This document shows, in pieces, positions 1 through 9,200 of a DNA stretch of 33,805 nucleotides. How positions within the stretch are numbered: the first letter of the stretch is position 1; every line of letters starts with the position of its first letter. The stretch covers positions 1 to 33,805 of the forward strand of contig CANBCW010000022.1 in NCBI GenBank assembly GCA_947367115.1, read 5' to 3'. The notes under the pieces are model-generated. The model saw only the letters and a list, made by a program, of their open reading frames with translations. It had not been told where the DNA came from and did no database searches. A program made the translations under genes and the position numbers. The stretch comes from an uncultured Clostridia bacterium. Its GTDB lineage: Bacteria; Bacillota; Clostridia; Oscillospirales; Oscillospiraceae.

Positions 1-3000
1 TACCGATCCTTGGCGCTGTCGTACACCGCGCCGGGGATCACTTCCTCAGCGGTTTCCACGCTGATCTCGGTGGGCTGGGTCTTATAAGTGATCAGACCCA
101 TGGTAGCGGTGGACGCGTCGATGTTCTCGATCTTGAAGTAGCCGATGAACTGCACTTCGTCCTTCAGCGCCAGGGATGCGGAGCTCATGCTAATGGTGGG
201 AACTTCAATTGCTGTCTGTTTCACAGACACAACATTGCCGTAGGTATCCAGCGTGAAGGTTACAACGGCCTTCTTTTCCACACTCACCGTGGCGTTGGAC
301 GAAGGCCACTCAACAAAGTAATCGTCACTGGCGACCTTATACTCGTAGGAACCAGCCTCTAAGGTTACCGTCGCGGTGTAAATGCCATTGCCGCTTGCCG
401 TCATGGGCGTATCGGTACCCCAGTTATTGAAAGAACCACGCAGATATAGGGTATCGGGAACATAGTGAACCGCCAGTTTCTTGGTCTCACGGTCAAAGGT
501 AAAGGCATACTGGCCGCTGCGGGAAGTGGTAAGGGTACAGTTGTTGGCGGAAGTGTCCATGACCCAGGCTGAGTCACCGGTGTGATCGGTGATGGTGCCT
601 TCATTGCCATACCATTCGTTGTTATAGAGCACCTTGAACTCGTAAGTGCCGGCTTCCAGCATGATCGTCGTGGTAACCTTCTGGTCATCCACATGCATCA
701 TGTTGGGAGTGGGATTCCAGTTGTTAAAGTCACCGGCCAGAACCACATTGGACATAGTGCCGGGCTCATTGGGCTCGTCAATGGAAATCTGCAGTCCGCC
801 CACCTTGATCTCATTGAGCAGTACCAGGTCACCGGGGAGCGTACCCACAGCCAGCTTCAAATACCGCGCCACAAGGGGTTCCGCACTGTAATCGGCCTTG
901 AGCCAGTAAGCACTGGTCTGGGTCGAATCCACATCCATGGTCTGCTTGTAATCAAAGCTGACACCATCCGTGGAATAGTAAACATTGATATATCTGGGCT
1001 GTACCGCACCGGCATCATTGGCACCGGCAAACAGGTGGATGGACAGATCGGTGATCTCCGCCTGACCGCCCAGATCAATGGTGATAATGCCTCTTGCCGC
1101 GCCGGTAGAAGCATCGTTGACCGTCACGTTATCCACGGAGCTGTCGCCGCTGTTTCGGAACGCGAACCAGGAGGAGTTGTTGACATTGTACTGGAACACA
1201 TTGGAGGCCAAACCGTCATTCAGCAGAGCAGTAAAGGGAGAGCCCTCATAGTTCGTGTACACGGTTTCCTTGCCCATGGCGATATTGCTGTTGTCAGACT
1301 GAGAATAGCTGGTGCCGTACACTTCCACCTCACTGATGAGGACCAGCTCTCCCTCGGCTTCCACATCCAGCTTCACATACTGACCCACTACCGCGTCATT
1401 GGCAAGGTCAGCCCAATATCCGAAATCATCATACGGATTCAGGTTCATGGTGCCGTACTTCATATAATTGGTGCCGTCGGCGGAAACGGAGACAGTCACA
1501 GCGGTGGGGGTCATGCCCTCGGCGGCGCTGACAAACGCCAGGACATCGGTAATCTGGTAGCGGCTGCCCAGGTCGATGACCACGCTGCCGGTACCGTCAG
1601 CGGTATCCACACCGTACCAGTCCTCGATATCGCAGTTGACCAGGCTGCCGGTGTAGTCTGCCACAGCGTCGCCCTGGATCGTGGTGTTCAGGGCAATGTT
1701 TTCTTTTCCTGTCAGAGCGGTGCCGTAGACCTCCACCTCATTGATGAACACCCAGGTGGAGCAGTCAGAGGGGCCAACCGTCAGCCGGATATAGCGTCCG
1801 CAGATACCGGGGTTGGACAGGGTCGCCCAGTGGGAGGCTGTGGCCTCATAGTCCTGTACCATGCTGCCCATGCAGAGATAATCCACACCGTTGGTGGACA
1901 CATCGATATTGATATACATGGGCTGCGCCACGCTGGCTTCGTTTTCACCGGCGTAAATATGAACCTCATAGTGATCCAGCGCGTAAACATCGCCCAGGTC
2001 GATGATGATGGTGCCATTGCCTACATCATCCGTGTTTTGGTTATCGCCGGTGCAGGCAAAGCCGAACCACTCACCGGTGAAGGCCAGATCATCGGCATAC
2101 ACGCCATCGGTCAGATTGGCGATATGCGCAGCCGTTCCGGGGTCGATGACCGTGTAATCCTTATGCAGAGCCAAATTCTCAGGACCCGTGGTATCCTCGG
2201 TGCCGTCATCCGTATAGTCAACAAAGCTGACATTGGCAGCGATGGACAGATCCGTGGCGCCATCCGTGGGGCTGACACCGGAGAAGATAACCTGCTGGCC
2301 CACCTTTGCGGCATTGAGCATATTCCAATTGTACTTCGTGGTGGTAGTATCACCCACATGGCAGGCAATCAGCACCTGACCTTCCACGATCTCAATGTTG
2401 GAAGTCTCATCCGCGCAGCCATTGCCCTCGAACTTGTCCACCACGATCCACGCAGACTTGGCATTGTCCCACTGCGCGATCACATTGAGCGTGTAGTGGA
2501 CATTCGCATTGGCATGGGTCAGCAGGCCTTCATTGAAATCAGGGGTGAACAGGACAGCCTCACCGTTGTCAACATGCTCGTTTTCGCCGGTAATGATGGT
2601 GGCTTCAGCGGGGATAAACTTCAGGAAAGCCGCAGGCTCCACATAGGTATTGGCGTTCAGCGCGGTGCAGCCGGACAGCTTGACCGCATCGCCCACGGAG
2701 AGCTGGCTCAGAATCTTGTAGTTGGTGCCGGAGTATTCCACAGGGTTATCGCTGGCAGCAACGCCAGTCTCCCAGTCATGGCAGGCAACCAGCCATTCGC
2801 TTTCACCAAGCTGAATGCTCGGCGTGCTGCTGCCGGAGCCGTAGGAGATGGACTTGACCACGTTGATCTGCCGATCCGCATTCCACTCGAACACCACATT
2901 CAGCGTGTAACGGATGTTGGCGTTATCCACCGTGATCAGGCCGTTGTTCCAGCTGGGAGAGAAAATAAAGCAGTCACCGGCCTGAATAACGGAGTTTCTT

Positions 3001-4261
3001 CCATTGATATAGACACCCTGATTATTCTGGGCGATGGTGTTGGAGCCGGTGAGATACATCTCATTGCGCAGGAACGCCGCCGCGGCGATCAGCTCTTCCT
3101 CGGTGGCAGCAGCGTTATTCAGAACGGCGCAGGCCTCCTCGTAAACCTCACGGATGGTCATGATCTGGGCTTCTGAATAATCGTAGAACCAGATCTGCTC
3201 GGATTCGGTAATGGCCTTCTGCAGATTGACCCGGGCGGTATCCACAGCGTCCGTTTCGGTGGAGGACAACTGGATCACCCGGTCGGAGTTGTTGGCGATG
3301 TAGCCGGTAACGGTAGCGCCGGTGCTGCAAACGCCCTCGATCTTCAGGCGGCCGTTGCTGCATACTTCCGTGACCTCGAACATGGTAAACCGGGGCAGCA
3401 GATAGTCATAGGTCGTATCCGTTTCGGAGCCGTAGATGTACTTGGTCGCGTTAGCAACATACAGGCCGGGGGTGGGATTGCTGCCGGAGTAGTCGATTTG
3501 GGCAACAGAGCTGTTGGACTGGTAGGGCAGCACACCGTAGCCGTTAATGTAGGAAGTAGACAGAGAGTAGTTCTTGAAGTACACACCGCCGCCGTTGGTC
3601 TCCAGGCCGGATGCGTCGGAGGTGTTGCCCTCGACGGTGTAGATACGGCCGTCGGAAACATACAGGCAGATGCCGATGTGGGCAACGCCGTTGGAGTTCT
3701 GGAAAAACACCAAATCACCGTATTGGGGGGTATAGGAACCACCCTCGTAAGCGGAGTACTTATAGTAGCCCGCGCCCTTGAGCTGACGCACCCACTGGGA
3801 GCAGCTGATCTCTTTCCAGATGTAGTCGTAATCACCGGAGTGATAGCGAGCCAGGGAAGAATATGTAGCCTGATCCGTACAGTGGGACTGGTACAGGCAC
3901 CAGGACACGAAGCAGGCGCACCAGGGGTAATCGCTGCCGCCGTAGCCCAGACCCAGGTCACCCATGTTGTAGCTGAACTCAACATAGTTGGCGCTGCCGG
4001 AAACCTCGCCGGAGAAAGCGCCGTTGGAAGCGCCCTCCTGATAGCCCAGCTGGCTCAGCGCAATGGCGATCAGGTCAGTCCGGTTGTCACCGGTGATCGG
4101 AACACGCTTATAGTTCTCGTAATACACACCGCCGGCATAGGAGCTGGAGGGGCCGGACTGGGCACCGGGGCGATAGGTAGCCCAAAAGCGGGGCTCGCCA
4201 CGGAGATCAGAAGCACGACCGCCAGAACCACTGACAGCGTCCTTGTAAAGAATTTTCTCAC
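1..4261 (-). CDS. Large secreted CHAP-domain protein with discoidin and starch-binding-like modules (3' end off window; frameshift after signal peptide)
   Basis: This ORF is missing from the track because it runs off the left edge; I read it by hand. GTG start at 4261 is favoured by GGGAG about 10 bases upstream and by a clear signal peptide (VRKFFTRTLSVVLAVVLLIS...SPAFG). The rest of the protein is in another frame, entered near 4175-4185, so one base seems missing. Approximate order in residues: CHAP amidase/peptidase about 57-250, with catalytic Cys in DYPWCACFVSWC and His in GVAHIGICLYV; an SH3-like segment 262-327; two related modules of about 130 residues (3040-2210 nt); three F5/8 type C (discoidin-like) domains ending in EVEVYG-type motifs (2190-790 nt); and two CBM48/CBM20-like beta-sandwiches with GDFNNWNP and GSFNNWG. 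CHAP domains usually cut peptidoglycan; the other modules suggest binding to glycans, perhaps starch. No anchor is visible because the C-terminus lies outside the window. Domain calls are from motifs only. Confidence 0.75.
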
Positions 4262-4443
4262 GATAGATCATCTCCCATAAAAAATTTCTCATGCGTTCTC
4301 AGACTGCAGAAACTTATTATAAATTTTAGCAAATGAAGTAAACGATGTAAATATTTAATCGCTCGATTTTCGCCGCAGGCAACAGAATCGTGAAAAGTCG
4401 CAAAACCGCTTCGCACATCTGCACACTACTCACAAACAGCAAA

Positions 4444-4470
4444 ACGCCGCACCGGAAATCGGTGCGGCGT
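4444..4470 (-). terminator. Terminator hairpin after the ribbon-helix-helix gene
   Basis: An 11-bp perfect stem (ACGCCGCACCG / CGGTGCGGCGT) with a 5-base loop is followed on the minus strand by TTTT. It begins a few bases after the stop codon of the 4475-4678 gene. The same hairpin recurs at 5048-5078. Confidence 0.75.
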
Positions 4471-4474
4471 GCTG

Positions 4475-4678
4475 TCAGGCTTTGCGTGTAGGCTTCACAT
4501 TCACATCGGGGCTGATATCCCCATCGATGCTGCCATGCTTATCCTCAAACGCCTTAATGTTCTCCCGAACAAGGACGAGAATATGGCTGTTGACACTGCG
4601 GCCTTCATAATCCGCCACAAAGCCGATCTTTTTCAGCATTTCCTCTTCAATTCGGATGGACACGCTTTTTATCGCCAT
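4475..4678 (-). CDS. Small ribbon-helix-helix (Arc/CopG-like) DNA-binding protein
   Basis: A 67-residue protein. The N-terminus KSVSIRIEEEMLKKIGFVAD has the alternating beta-strand followed by helix of Arc/MetJ/CopG repressors, then EGRSVNSHILVLVRENIKAFE as the second helix. The tail (residues 50-67) is polar and probably flexible. Start ATG at 4678 has AGGGG upstream. Proteins of this fold bind palindromic DNA as dimers. The divergent gene at 4788 and the 19-bp palindrome at 4747-4765 make this its likely target, possibly with autoregulation. It could be the antitoxin-like half of a pair, but the neighbouring product does not look like a known toxin. The fold call is fairly sure; the role is inference. 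Confidence 0.8.
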   Translation of the reverse strand: MAIKSVSIRIEEEMLKKIGFVADYEGRSVNSHILVLVRENIKAFEDKHGSIDGDISPDVNVKPTRKA

Positions 4679-4746
4679 AAAAAAACACCCCTAATGGATA
4701 TATTTTGTGTTTATTTTATGGCTTTTATATGTTATTATGTCCTTAT

Positions 4747-4765
4747 TAGATATACCGTATATCTA
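4747..4765. promoter_or_regulatory. 19-bp perfect palindrome, likely operator
   Basis: TAGATATAC-C-GTATATCTA has 9-bp perfect arms around one central base. It lies in the divergent intergenic region, just upstream of the AAGGAGG of the 4788 gene and upstream of the 4678 start. This is the size and symmetry expected for a ribbon-helix-helix dimer pair. A partial half-site (GGATATAT) occurs near 4694. Confidence 0.55.
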
Positions 4766-4787
4766 TAAACTAAGGAGGTACTTTATT

Positions 4788-5036
4788 ATGTCATCATCAG
4801 TTGAGATTTTGGCCCAGGAGCTGCCCGCACTGGCTGCGGCAGATTCCCACTGTTGGGAATGTCTTGCGGAAGTCGAACGTCGAACACCGGAATTTCTGCG
4901 CATTCGGGATAGGCTGACGGAAGAAGATCAGGAAGCGCTTGACCTGTATATCGCCGCCTGTGAAGAGCATCAATACAGCTTCGTCTATCCGGCATACGAG
5001 CTTGGTAAACGCCACCGCTATATTCTGGTAAAATAG
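4788..5036 (+). CDS. Small acidic protein, DUF6809-like
   Basis: The track starts this ORF at 4707, but AAGGAGG at 4771-4777 points to the ATG at 4788, giving 82 residues beginning MSSSVEILAQELPAL. It looks all-helical: a heptad-like first half, the acidic turn RLTEEDQEALDLYIAACEEH, and a final YELGKRHRYILVK helix. The overall pattern (LT..E...L..Y......F..GF/ELG.R) resembles the small DUF6809 proteins common in gut Firmicutes, whose function is not established. It is divergently transcribed from a ribbon-helix-helix gene across a 19-bp palindrome, so it is probably controlled by it. No membrane segment or nuclease motif is visible, so a toxin role is not supported. Confidence 0.7.
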   Translation: MSSSVEILAQELPALAAADSHCWECLAEVERRTPEFLRIRDRLTEEDQEALDLYIAACEEHQYSFVYPAYELGKRHRYILVK

Positions 5037-5043
5037 GCACCGG

Positions 5044-5078
5044 CAGCACGCCGCACCGAAAATCGGTGCGGCGTGCTG
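5044..5078. terminator. Bidirectional terminator between convergent genes
   Basis: A 15-bp perfect stem (CAGCACGCCGCACCG / CGGTGCGGCGTGCTG) with an AAAAT loop lies between the plus-strand gene ending at 5036 and the minus-strand gene ending at 5079. TTATT follows on the plus side. Its core is the second copy of the 31-bp repeat. Confidence 0.75.
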
Positions 5079-5928
5079 TTATTCTGCCAGCGTGTCCGCA
5101 AGGGTGCGTATAGACCGGCGGTAGCTTTGGTTGAGGCGGCACATATACTCCGGCTTTCCGTCGAACCGGCCTGTCTCCGCGGCGGTAACAGCGGCGCAGT
5201 TGGTGCAGGTGCCCCGCAGCTCACATTCCCTGCAGTCCGGGCACAGGCTGATGGCGGCGGTCTTTTCCACGATCTCCTCCCACGCCCCGGTAAAGCCCTG
5301 CTCAAAAGGCCGCGCTGCGGGCGTATTGAGCATACCGCAGGGTGTCATGCGTCCATCCCATGTGATCCAAAACTGGGAACGACCGGCATAGCAGGCCATC
5401 GGATCCCCCGGCTCCATGGAGCAGCTCATGCTGATCTCGTCCCCGGTGCCCAGCCCCGCGGCGATGCGCCGAACCTGCTCCGTCGCCGCACAGCGTTTCG
5501 TAGCCCGCGGCCGACGCGCCGTAAACCGTAACATTGACCATAGCAGGGGGCAGCCGCCGGAACAGCGCCCGCAGCCCATCATCCAGCAGGCTTCCATTGG
5601 TGTTGATAGAGATCGAGAGCCCCATTTTTGTCAGTCCGGTATAGATCTCCTCAAAATCCGGGCGCAGAAACGGCTCTCCACCGGTGAGCAGCAGGAACAG
5701 CAGCCCCGCGTCCCGCGCCTGGCGGCCCATTTCCAGCCATTCCAGCGCCGTCCGCTCCCGACCAATGGCGGTCATCTGCTGGGGGGTCATGCGGATGTAG
5801 CACATTTTACACCGGAAATTGCACCGGGGGGTCAGCTCAAAAGCACCGCTGATGGGAACCGTCTGCAAAGCCGCTCTTGCGCTAAGCACCTGTTTGATTT
5901 GATAAACCTGATCCATAAGCAAACTCAT
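5079..5928 (-). pseudogene. Radical SAM enzyme remnant: internal deletion plus frameshift
   Basis: The 5' part (ORF 5302-5928) has the cluster motif in TPRCNFRCKMCYIRM (Cys 36, 40, 43) and LTGGEPFLRPDF. The 3' part, in another frame (ORF 5079-5597), continues with RSQFWITWDGRMTPCGML and a SPASM-like cysteine cluster LCPDCRECELRGTCTNC. The frames cross near VYGASAAGYETLCG / EQVRRIAAG, about 5480-5510. Joining them needs one base skipped and gives about 283 residues; intact relatives are usually about 340 or more. The stretch normally between the conserved Tyr-Glu-x-Leu region and the C-terminal cluster domain seems absent, so a deletion not divisible by three is the simplest reading. The ATG at 5928 is bounded by an in-frame TAG just upstream and has no good ribosome site. 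It lies 85 bp after the precursor-like gene 6014-6286, so it may once have been its maturase. Family call firm; inactivation likely. Confidence 0.8.
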
Positions 5929-5974
5929 TTCTAAACGGTTCTGCCGCCCTTCGCTTCCGGGGCGGTAGAGGACG

Positions 5975-6003
5975 ACCGACTTCAGCGGTACACTGAAGCC
6001 GGT
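5975..6003 (-). terminator. Hairpin between the peptide gene and the radical SAM remnant
   Basis: Arms ACCGACTTCA and TGAAGCCGGT pair with one G-U equivalent around a 9-base loop, starting 11 bases after the peptide gene stop. No T-run follows on the minus strand. A second GC-rich hairpin (CCGCC/GGCGG) lies at about 5944-5966. Such structures often let a peptide gene be expressed above its downstream enzyme. Confidence 0.45.
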
Positions 6004-6013
6004 CTGTGGGTAT

Positions 6014-6286
6014 TTAGGATGTAAACGCCATATTGGCGCTGGTATGATAGCAGATCATATCCGTGTCTTTGGCAAAGCTTCCATGGATGCTGCAGCCGGC
6101 ATCCCAGAAATAGCCCTGCATCGCCAGGGAATAAACATGGCTGTAGCCCAAAGTTGCCTTGTCGCTGTCTGTTTTTACGCACTCGCTGCTGTTCATGCCG
6201 ATTTTCAGATAAGAACAGGCGGAAATCTGTTGGGTCAGGGCAAATTCCTCTACGGCAAATACCGGCTTGATGTAGGTTTTTTTCAT
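6014..6286 (-). CDS. RiPP-precursor-like 90-residue peptide with four cysteines
   Basis: The track begins upstream at 6358, but AAAGGAGG before the ATG at 6286 sets the start. The peptide begins MKKTYIKPVFAVEEFALTQQ and then ISACSYLKIG, and ends DMICYHTSANMAFTS. Cysteines are at 24, 36, 65 and 79. There is no typical hydrophobic signal peptide. A lysine-rich start, a hydrophobic/acidic leader-like block (residues 5-22) and a Cys/Gly/Ser-rich remainder fit a precursor of a ribosomally made, modified peptide. The ATG overlaps the TGA of the upstream fibro-slime gene (ATGA), implying translational coupling, and a radical SAM gene follows. The N-terminus resembles that of the 38-residue peptide at 19102. 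I recall similar peptides in other Oscillospiraceae but know of no characterised product, so precursor status is inference. Confidence 0.7.
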   Translation of the reverse strand: MKKTYIKPVFAVEEFALTQQISACSYLKIGMNSSECVKTDSDKATLGYSHVYSLAMQGYFWDAGCSIHGSFAKDTDMICYHTSANMAFTS

Positions 6287-9200
6287 ACTCTGACCTCCTT
6301 TCGGATCATCGGCACAATGGCCGCCAATCCAAACAGGCCAACACAAACCGCTGCCCACAGCAGGTCAGTCTCACCGGTTTTGGGGTTCTCCTCAATGGGC
6401 GCATCGCTGCCGGTATTGCCGCCGCCGGGCTGTTCCTCATCCGGCTGACCGGCGTTGGTGTTTTCCCGCAGGACGCTCTTCATGCGCAGCAGCTGCGTGA
6501 CCAGCGGGCAGGAAACCTCTGTCCAGGTATCCTCATTCAGCGGAGCCTGCAGGAGCACGCCATCCTCGTATTTATAGCGCACATTTTCTTCCGTTTTGGT
6601 CAGTGTGCCAAACTCCAGACCAACCGTCTTAACATTGGTAAAGGACACCATGCCGGAATTGACCTGAATGACCACATAGTAGTAATCGGAATCGCCATCG
6701 ACCTTCGGACAACTGCGGTAATCGACAGGGTAATACTGCTCCGTACCGCTGGTGCCCACGGTGATATTCACCCAGCCGTCACTGGTCCAGTAGCGAATCG
6801 AGGAGGCTCCATTGGTTTCCGTTCCGCCTTCAAAGTCGGATTCGTCCAGATCGTGAACGCCGATCTGCAGCAGACCCGCGGTATTCGCCGTGGTCTCCTT
6901 CACAAACAGAACCACCGCGTTGCTGCCGGCAGCGCCCATGTAGACCTCATTATTGGGGCCGGCGATGGCAAACTGCTGCAGGTTGCCGCTGGTGGCGCTG
7001 AACCAGCCCTCATTCAAATTCTCAGTAAAGGACCAGTGCTGACCGAAGGTGCCGCTCAGCGACGGCGTGCCATCCTCTCCCATCGTCAGGCCAATGGCTG
7101 CCGCCTTGCTGTCAAATACCAGCGTACGCAGCTCTGTAAACACGGCGCCCAGCTCCGCGCCATATTCATCGGCAGTGGGATCCTCCAGCGGATTGTAGAT
7201 CCGGATGCCGTCGATATACAGCTTCGTGGGCTTGACATAGGGGTTGAAATCCGAATCAAACTCATAGGTAGGAATACCGCTGATGGTAACCGAGAACGTG
7301 CCGTAGGGCAAATCTGTCAGCCGGAACACAGGAACCTGATAGACTTCATCCGTTTCAGGGGTCTGATCCGTACCGGTGGTGGTGATCTGATCAAATTCGG
7401 TGATGATCGGGTAGTATCGGGTCTGGGATGCCCCGCCTGTCTCAAAGACACCTGTCACAGCCACCTGAATGATGGCAGAGTCGGCAGCATTGGTGCGGCT
7501 GATCATCTCGAAGCCCGTTCCCTTGAAGGTGAACGCTGCGGCCTCCAGCGTTGTGGTCTGGCTTCCGGACAGCGTGATCTCAGCAATCGTGCCGCCGGAC
7601 ATGGTCACATCCGTGGATCCGGCATACACCTGGTCATGACCATACTGCTCACTCTGATCCGAGGCCTGCGCCTGATTGTGCTCGCTGGTAGGTGCAAAGG
7701 TATCCTTGTCCGTCTGATAAATAACCGCAGCAAAATCATCTTCATAGTACACCACATTGGCAGGCAGGAAGGTGATCTTTTTGAACATCACCGCTTCGTT
7801 CTGGATATTGGTGCTGCCGGTATTGCCCAAAACCGCGGCATCCGTGTAGCCGGCCTCACGGACGCGGAACGCAATGTAGATCGTATCCCGCTGATCCATG
7901 AACTCCTTGGGCGTATACGTCATGAAGACGCTGTCCTTGTTCGCATCAGCCGCGGGATCGAGCACGGCATAGCCCGCAGCGGTTCCGGCAGCATTGATGT
8001 TGATATTGCCCTGATAATCGGTATCCTGGGCGAAAATACCCCAAGCGAGGTTGCCGTTACCGGTCAGCGCATTGAAGCCGTTGACGCTGTTGTTCCCATA
8101 GCTGGGCACATTTGCCTCGTTGGTAATACCCAGCATCTCGAATACCGTCTCCCGGCCCGCCACGGTGTAAGTATCCTCGTTGAACAGCTCCCTGTACGTC
8201 AGCTCCACCCGCAGGCCGTAATCCAGCACATAGGTGTAAGACTGCACGTCCAGTACAAAGATCTGTACAGGAATGGTAGCCGTAGCGGTCTTATATACAC
8301 CGCCGAAGGTATAGGTGTACGCAATGTCCAGATAGATCAGTTTCACACCTGTGGTCTGGAAATCCGCGGTGATATTGCCGTCAGCGTCCAGGGTGATTTC
8401 ACCGGGCTGTAATTCGATGACCTGATTACCGCTCAGCGCCACGGTATTGATGGCCGTGATGGTATGCTCCACCAGATTGCTCAGCGGCGTATCCGCATCG
8501 TTGGCCGCGGCGGACACATCCGCCGCCAGAACGGCCTTGCTGATCATCAGGGCGTTGTCTCTCCAGTGATAGTACAGCGGCCGGGTCGGAACGTAGACGG
8601 TAAAATCTGCCTCGTCCTGCAGCGGCGCATTGTTGGTCGGTGTATTGGCAGGCGGGACGGAGTTGGTGTCATCGCGCTGGTAAGTGGTCACATCCACCGT
8701 ATTTTCGTACTTGCCGTCTGAAACCTGATCGTCGGTGGGCGTGTAATAAATCCCCTCAACCGTCAGCGTGCCGCCGGGTTCGACGACCAGTTTGTTCTTC
8801 AAATACTCCTGAAGCTCCTCGTTACTGGTAAAGGTGCGCTCCGTGACACCGCCGTCGGGATCCTTGTAAATAAACACCAGATCGGTGATATCCAGCGTTC
8901 CTCCGTCCTGATCCACGGCAGGGCTGTCGGTGGATACCTGCAGGCCGGACTCCGGACTGATGGAAATACCGCCGTCAGAATCACGGAAGGTGGGGTGAAT
9001 CTGGTTTGTATCTCCGGAATTGGTAAAGACGAAGTCATTTTTCACCGGCGCAGTGTCCGTAATATCCTGGCTGATGGTCTGCTGGATCGTCACAGGATCC
9101 CCCACTGCTGCATTGCTTGCCGCAGTGGATGTCGAATCGTTGCGCATATACGCTGTAACCGTCACCTGATTGCGGAACCCGCCGGCCTGGATATCCGCCG

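Larger units (their letters stand above)
4444..5078. repeat. Pair of 31-bp palindromic direct repeats bounding a small two-gene cassette
   Basis: Positions 4444-4474 and 5048-5078 are the same 31-bp sequence apart from one base in the loop (GGAAAT versus GAAAAT), including the non-palindromic GCTG tail. Each is itself a hairpin. They enclose the divergent regulator and DUF6809-like genes. The copies could be a mobile-cassette boundary or simply a favoured terminator sequence that was duplicated. No transposase or integrase is present. Confidence 0.7.

Noticed and set aside
582-3176. 864-residue plus-strand ORF antisense to the CHAP protein
   Set aside because: Low-complexity product rich in His, Ile and Gly with no domain; it mirrors codon bias of the real minus-strand gene and has no convincing ribosome site.
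3344-3985. 213-residue minus-strand ORF in the CHAP region
   Set aside because: Out of frame with the CHAP domain; Thr/Pro/Ala-rich shadow sequence.
4475-5036. Toxin-antitoxin module
   Set aside because: The regulator is antitoxin-like, but the genes are divergent rather than in one operon and the partner shows no known toxin motif.
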